In this document: positions 61,881 to 64,000 of the stretch, piece by piece
Numbering within the stretch: the first letter of the stretch is position 1
Layout: the number at the start of each line of letters is the position of its first letter
Source of the DNA: Syntrophobacteraceae bacterium
Lineage (GTDB): Bacteria > Desulfobacterota > Syntrophobacteria > Syntrophobacterales > Syntrophobacteraceae
Assembly (NCBI GenBank): GCA_025453975.1
Contig: JALOPI010000013.1
Location: 1-64,000 of the forward strand
Reading direction: 5' to 3'
Length of the DNA stretch: 64,000 nucleotides
The notes under the pieces: generated by a model
What the model saw: the letters and a program-made list of their open reading frames with translations, nothing else
Databases searched by the model: none
Told to the model about the DNA's origin: nothing
Position numbers and translations under genes: made by a program

Positions 61881-62555
61881 CTACATCCAGCCCTGACGGT
61901 GATAGAACGCGACCGTCTTGTAAGCGAACTGCTCGGCCAGCCGATCTATATCGGCCCCAATACCCCCCCTGACTTCCCTGACGACGCCGGCCACTCCCTG
62001 AGTCAACACCGGGGTTAAAGTGCCGACCGCCGGAGCCATGCCCCCCGCGAGCACAATGCCGGGCATCCTGTTGCCACGCGCCCCACCCTGTACCTCCGTG
62101 ATCCGTCGCAGCCCACTCCGCGTCATCTGGTAAGCCTGGACCTCGACCTCCAGCCTGGTGCTACCCGCCCCGAAGCCGATGAGCATGCGCTTTGCCCGAC
62201 TTCCCTCGTTGATCGTCACGAACTGGCCCTTCACAACGAGCGCGTGGAGAGGGACACTGGTCGAATCCGTGGCGCGCCGTGCGGCAATGCCGACCGCTTC
62301 GAGCTTCGTGACCACCTCTTCGGACAAGGACTGCGCAATGGCTTGTCCTCGTTGAATCTCCTCGGAAGGCCTTGCACCGTCCGGAGCGACGCTGAAATCG
62401 TAAATGAGCAGCACAGCCGGCCGCGGCAGAGCCCCCTTTTCCACAAGGCGCCCCGTTCGCTGGCTGGTTGCACTGGCGCAGCCCATCGCACTGGAAAGCA
62501 CAAGGCAGAGAACCAGATTAATGGGGTTTCTCAAAATATTGAGCTTTCGATGCAT
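61881..62555 (-). CDS. DUF4410 lipoprotein
   Basis: 224 aa from ATG 62555 (AGGGAG 6 bases upstream). Signal plus lipobox SSAMGC, then VLLIYDFSVAPDGARPSEEI and the beta-rich core (PLHALVVKGQFVTINEGSRA, RMLIGFGAGSTRLEVEVQAY), typical of DUF4410. Envelope lipoprotein of unknown function. A 14-bp perfect palindrome sits on its ribosome site. Confidence 0.8.
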   Translation of the reverse strand: MHRKLNILRNPINLVLCLVLSSAMGCASATSQRTGRLVEKGALPRPAVLLIYDFSVAPDGARPSEEIQRGQAIAQSLSEEVVTKLEAVGIAARRATDSTSVPLHALVVKGQFVTINEGSRAKRMLIGFGAGSTRLEVEVQAYQMTRSGLRRITEVQGGARGNRMPGIVLAGGMAPAVGTLTPVLTQGVAGVVREVRGGIGADIDRLAEQFAYKTVAFYHRQGWM

Positions 62556-62566
62556 AACGATCTCCC

Positions 62567-62580
62567 TGATAGATCTATCA
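62567..62580. repeat. Perfect 14-bp palindrome at the DUF4410 ribosome site
   Basis: TGATAGATCTATCA, overlapping the ribosome-binding site of the DUF4410 gene on the minus strand. The adjoining TATCACTGATA is a second palindrome, so the site is dense in dyad symmetry; reminiscent of TetR operators. Candidate repressor site. Confidence 0.5.
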
Positions 62581-62798
62581 CTGATAACGGACTCCGGAGA
62601 GGAACTGATCCTTGGATTGACATGGGCCTGAACCAAAATCTAAATTGATTTGCGGCAGATAGCACCCCAGGGACCCAATCACAGCCCTCCCAATCCTCAA
62701 GAACCGTGCCAGCAGGACCGATGTGCATCCCGTGACTTTAAGACGTTGTTTTTCATTTGTATTCTACGCAAAGTGGCGCCCTGAGGCAGTTGCGCTGA

Positions 62799-62836
62799 TG
62801 TGCCCATATATGGCCATTTGCCCAAATATGGGCACA
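62799..62836. repeat. Perfect 11-bp inverted repeat, possible operator or stem-loop
   Basis: TGTGCCCATAT (62799-62809) and ATATGGGCACA (62826-62836) with a 16-base spacer, in the gap between the AI-2E and DUF4410 genes. No T run follows, so a terminator is unlikely. Confidence 0.6.
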
Positions 62837-63003
62837 CACAGATCCGGGAAGGTAGATGACCACCGTCATCGGGAGGCTGCGTTACCTCCGTCCTCCCCCG
62901 GCATATCCAAAGCCTTCTGAAGTATTGATGACGAGCTTGCCGAAAGGACACCGGCAGCTTCCACGCAGACGCGCGCAAGGCAGGCTGATGCTCGGGGATT
63001 GGG

Positions 63004-63990
63004 CTATTCCAGCATGGTGGCCGTCCAACGGGTGCTTGGGTCACTGGCGAAGCCCAGCTTGACAACCATGGTCAGTGGAGCTGAGAGCACCATCCCCACG
63101 GGGCCAAGCACCCACCCCCAGAAAATCATCGAAAGAAAAACGACCAGTGTGGACAATCCCAAACTTTGCCCGATGAATCGAGGCTCCAGCAGGCTGCCGA
63201 TGACGATGTTGACGAGGAGATAGGCCATCAGTGTCCATAAGGCGGCGGAGAGATCGATCTGCAAGAGGGCCCAAAGAATCGCCGGCAAGGCCGCAATGAT
63301 CGATCCGATACTGGGGATGAAATTCAACAGAAAGGCCAGCAGCCCCCAGGTTCCGGCGAACTCGACCCCAATCAGCGTCAGCAGCGCCCAGATGGAGACT
63401 CCCGTGGCCGCGCTGAAGAGCGCCTTGAATCCAATATAGCGATTCACACTCTCGGCAAAGGTTTTGAAATGGCTCTGGGGTCCCTGGGAATCGGGGAAGG
63501 CCTTCTGCAGTTTTCTTGGAAGAAGGGGCACCTCCAGCAGCATAAAAAGGACCGTAAGGACAATCAGAAACATATTGGTAAGCAGCACACTCAAGACGGA
63601 CAAGCCGTAATTGAAAACATTCATGACCTTCCTGGGAGTGATATAATCGCTCAAGGGAGTATGAGCCACATCGATTCCCTTTTCATTAAGCCAGGCATAG
63701 ATGCTGGTAATCACTTCCCCGAGACGGCTCTGATAGGCAGGAAGCTGCACGGTTATACCATTCAAGGATCTCCCCACGAATATCATGAACAGAAACATGA
63801 ACACCAGGAAGCCCAAAACTATGATGATCACGGCCACGGACTCCGGGACCCCCAGGCGCTTGAGCCAAAACAGCAGCGGGGAAAAGAGGATGGCCAGAAA
63901 AACGGAAACGAGAAATGGGTTGATGATCGAAGCGGCGGCACTCATCCCGGCCACCACGATGACAAACAAAGCCGCGGCAAAAAGGATCAT
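63004..63990 (-). CDS. AI-2E family permease (possibly 5'-truncated by window)
   Basis: 328 aa as seen. About eight hydrophobic segments with the family pattern (SIINPFLVSVFLAILFSPLL, LNFIPSIGSIIAALPAILWA, LLVNIVIGSLLEPRFIGQSL). These transporters were first linked to AI-2 export; many members move other small molecules or Na+. The frame stays open to the window edge, so the real start may lie beyond 64000. Confidence 0.88.
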   Translation of the reverse strand: MILFAAALFVIVVAGMSAAASIINPFLVSVFLAILFSPLLFWLKRLGVPESVAVIIIVLGFLVFMFLFMIFVGRSLNGITVQLPAYQSRLGEVITSIYAWLNEKGIDVAHTPLSDYITPRKVMNVFNYGLSVLSVLLTNMFLIVLTVLFMLLEVPLLPRKLQKAFPDSQGPQSHFKTFAESVNRYIGFKALFSAATGVSIWALLTLIGVEFAGTWGLLAFLLNFIPSIGSIIAALPAILWALLQIDLSAALWTLMAYLLVNIVIGSLLEPRFIGQSLGLSTLVVFLSMIFWGWVLGPVGMVLSAPLTMVVKLGFASDPSTRWTATMLE

Positions 63991-64000
63991 GAGCAGTTTA

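Larger units (their letters stand above)
62556..63003. other. Intergenic region with two dyad-symmetric sites
   Basis: About 450 bases between two minus-strand genes. Contains the palindrome at 62567-62580 and the long inverted repeat at 62799-62836. Open frames within look non-coding. Confidence 0.5.

Noticed and set aside
62697-63065. 122-codon minus-strand frame across the inverted repeat
   Set aside because: Rich in Arg/Pro/Cys/Trp as expected for non-coding DNA; overlaps the end of the AI-2E gene.

Overview
The window is high-GC, gene-dense bacterial chromosome. The dnaG-rpoD pair, ruvCAB beside yebC, a cobalamin-controlled CbiK-type chelatase, a selenocysteine elongation factor, and a phosphoglycerate-mutase-like gene beside hom (in place of a standard homoserine kinase) together suggest an anaerobic Desulfobacterota (former Deltaproteobacteria), possibly Syntrophobacteria-like. 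The taxonomic call is inference from gene content, not from a search.

Layout. 0-0.2 kb: tRNA-Leu(GAG), with an open frame entering from the left edge and running through it. 0.3-11.8 kb, minus strand: a TPR protein with a degenerate receiver domain, rpoD, dnaG, yqeY-like, hisA, a thioesterase, an apgM-like gene, hom and an alaC-like aminotransferase. 12.0-14.9 kb, plus strand: selB, a Dabb protein and a DUF1285-like protein. 14.9-24.6 kb: an M20 amidohydrolase, a flippase-like membrane protein, two small envelope proteins, a histidine kinase and response regulator lying tail to tail with overlapping 3' ends, a QueG-like Fe-S protein, and cbiK behind a cobalamin riboswitch and terminator. 24.6-25.7 kb: a decayed region with an ArsR-type promoter/operator followed by remnants of a thioredoxin-like gene and an ACR3 arsenite permease. 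25.7-36.2 kb, minus strand: an RND pump with its adaptor, motA/motB and a PilZ protein, an outer-membrane channel, and an ABC exporter with an unusual insertion. 36.2-38.0 kb: a macro-domain protein and a shortened aldehyde dehydrogenase. 38.2-45.6 kb, plus strand: rlmE, yebC, ruvC, ruvA, ruvB, hpt, a zinc-ribbon membrane protein, serS and an HU-like gene. 45.7-49.2 kb, minus strand: a membrane protein, acylphosphatase, ligA and a nucleoside phosphorylase.

49.5-64 kb is different in character. Every gene is on the minus strand and nearly all products are predicted lipoproteins, outer-membrane proteins, small membrane proteins or exported hydrolases: patatin, glycine-zipper proteins, a ceramidase-like membrane protein fused in frame to a Rap1a/Tai-like domain, a FadL-type channel, two alpha/beta hydrolases, a neuromedin-U-type beta-barrel, DUF202, a 33-residue HdeD-like peptide, a BASS transporter, DUF1622, DUF1269, an ABM monooxygenase, DUF4410 and an AI-2E permease. 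Part of it is clearly more AT-rich. This accessory envelope/lipid block is the best candidate in the window for an undescribed multi-gene system, though its function can only be inferred.
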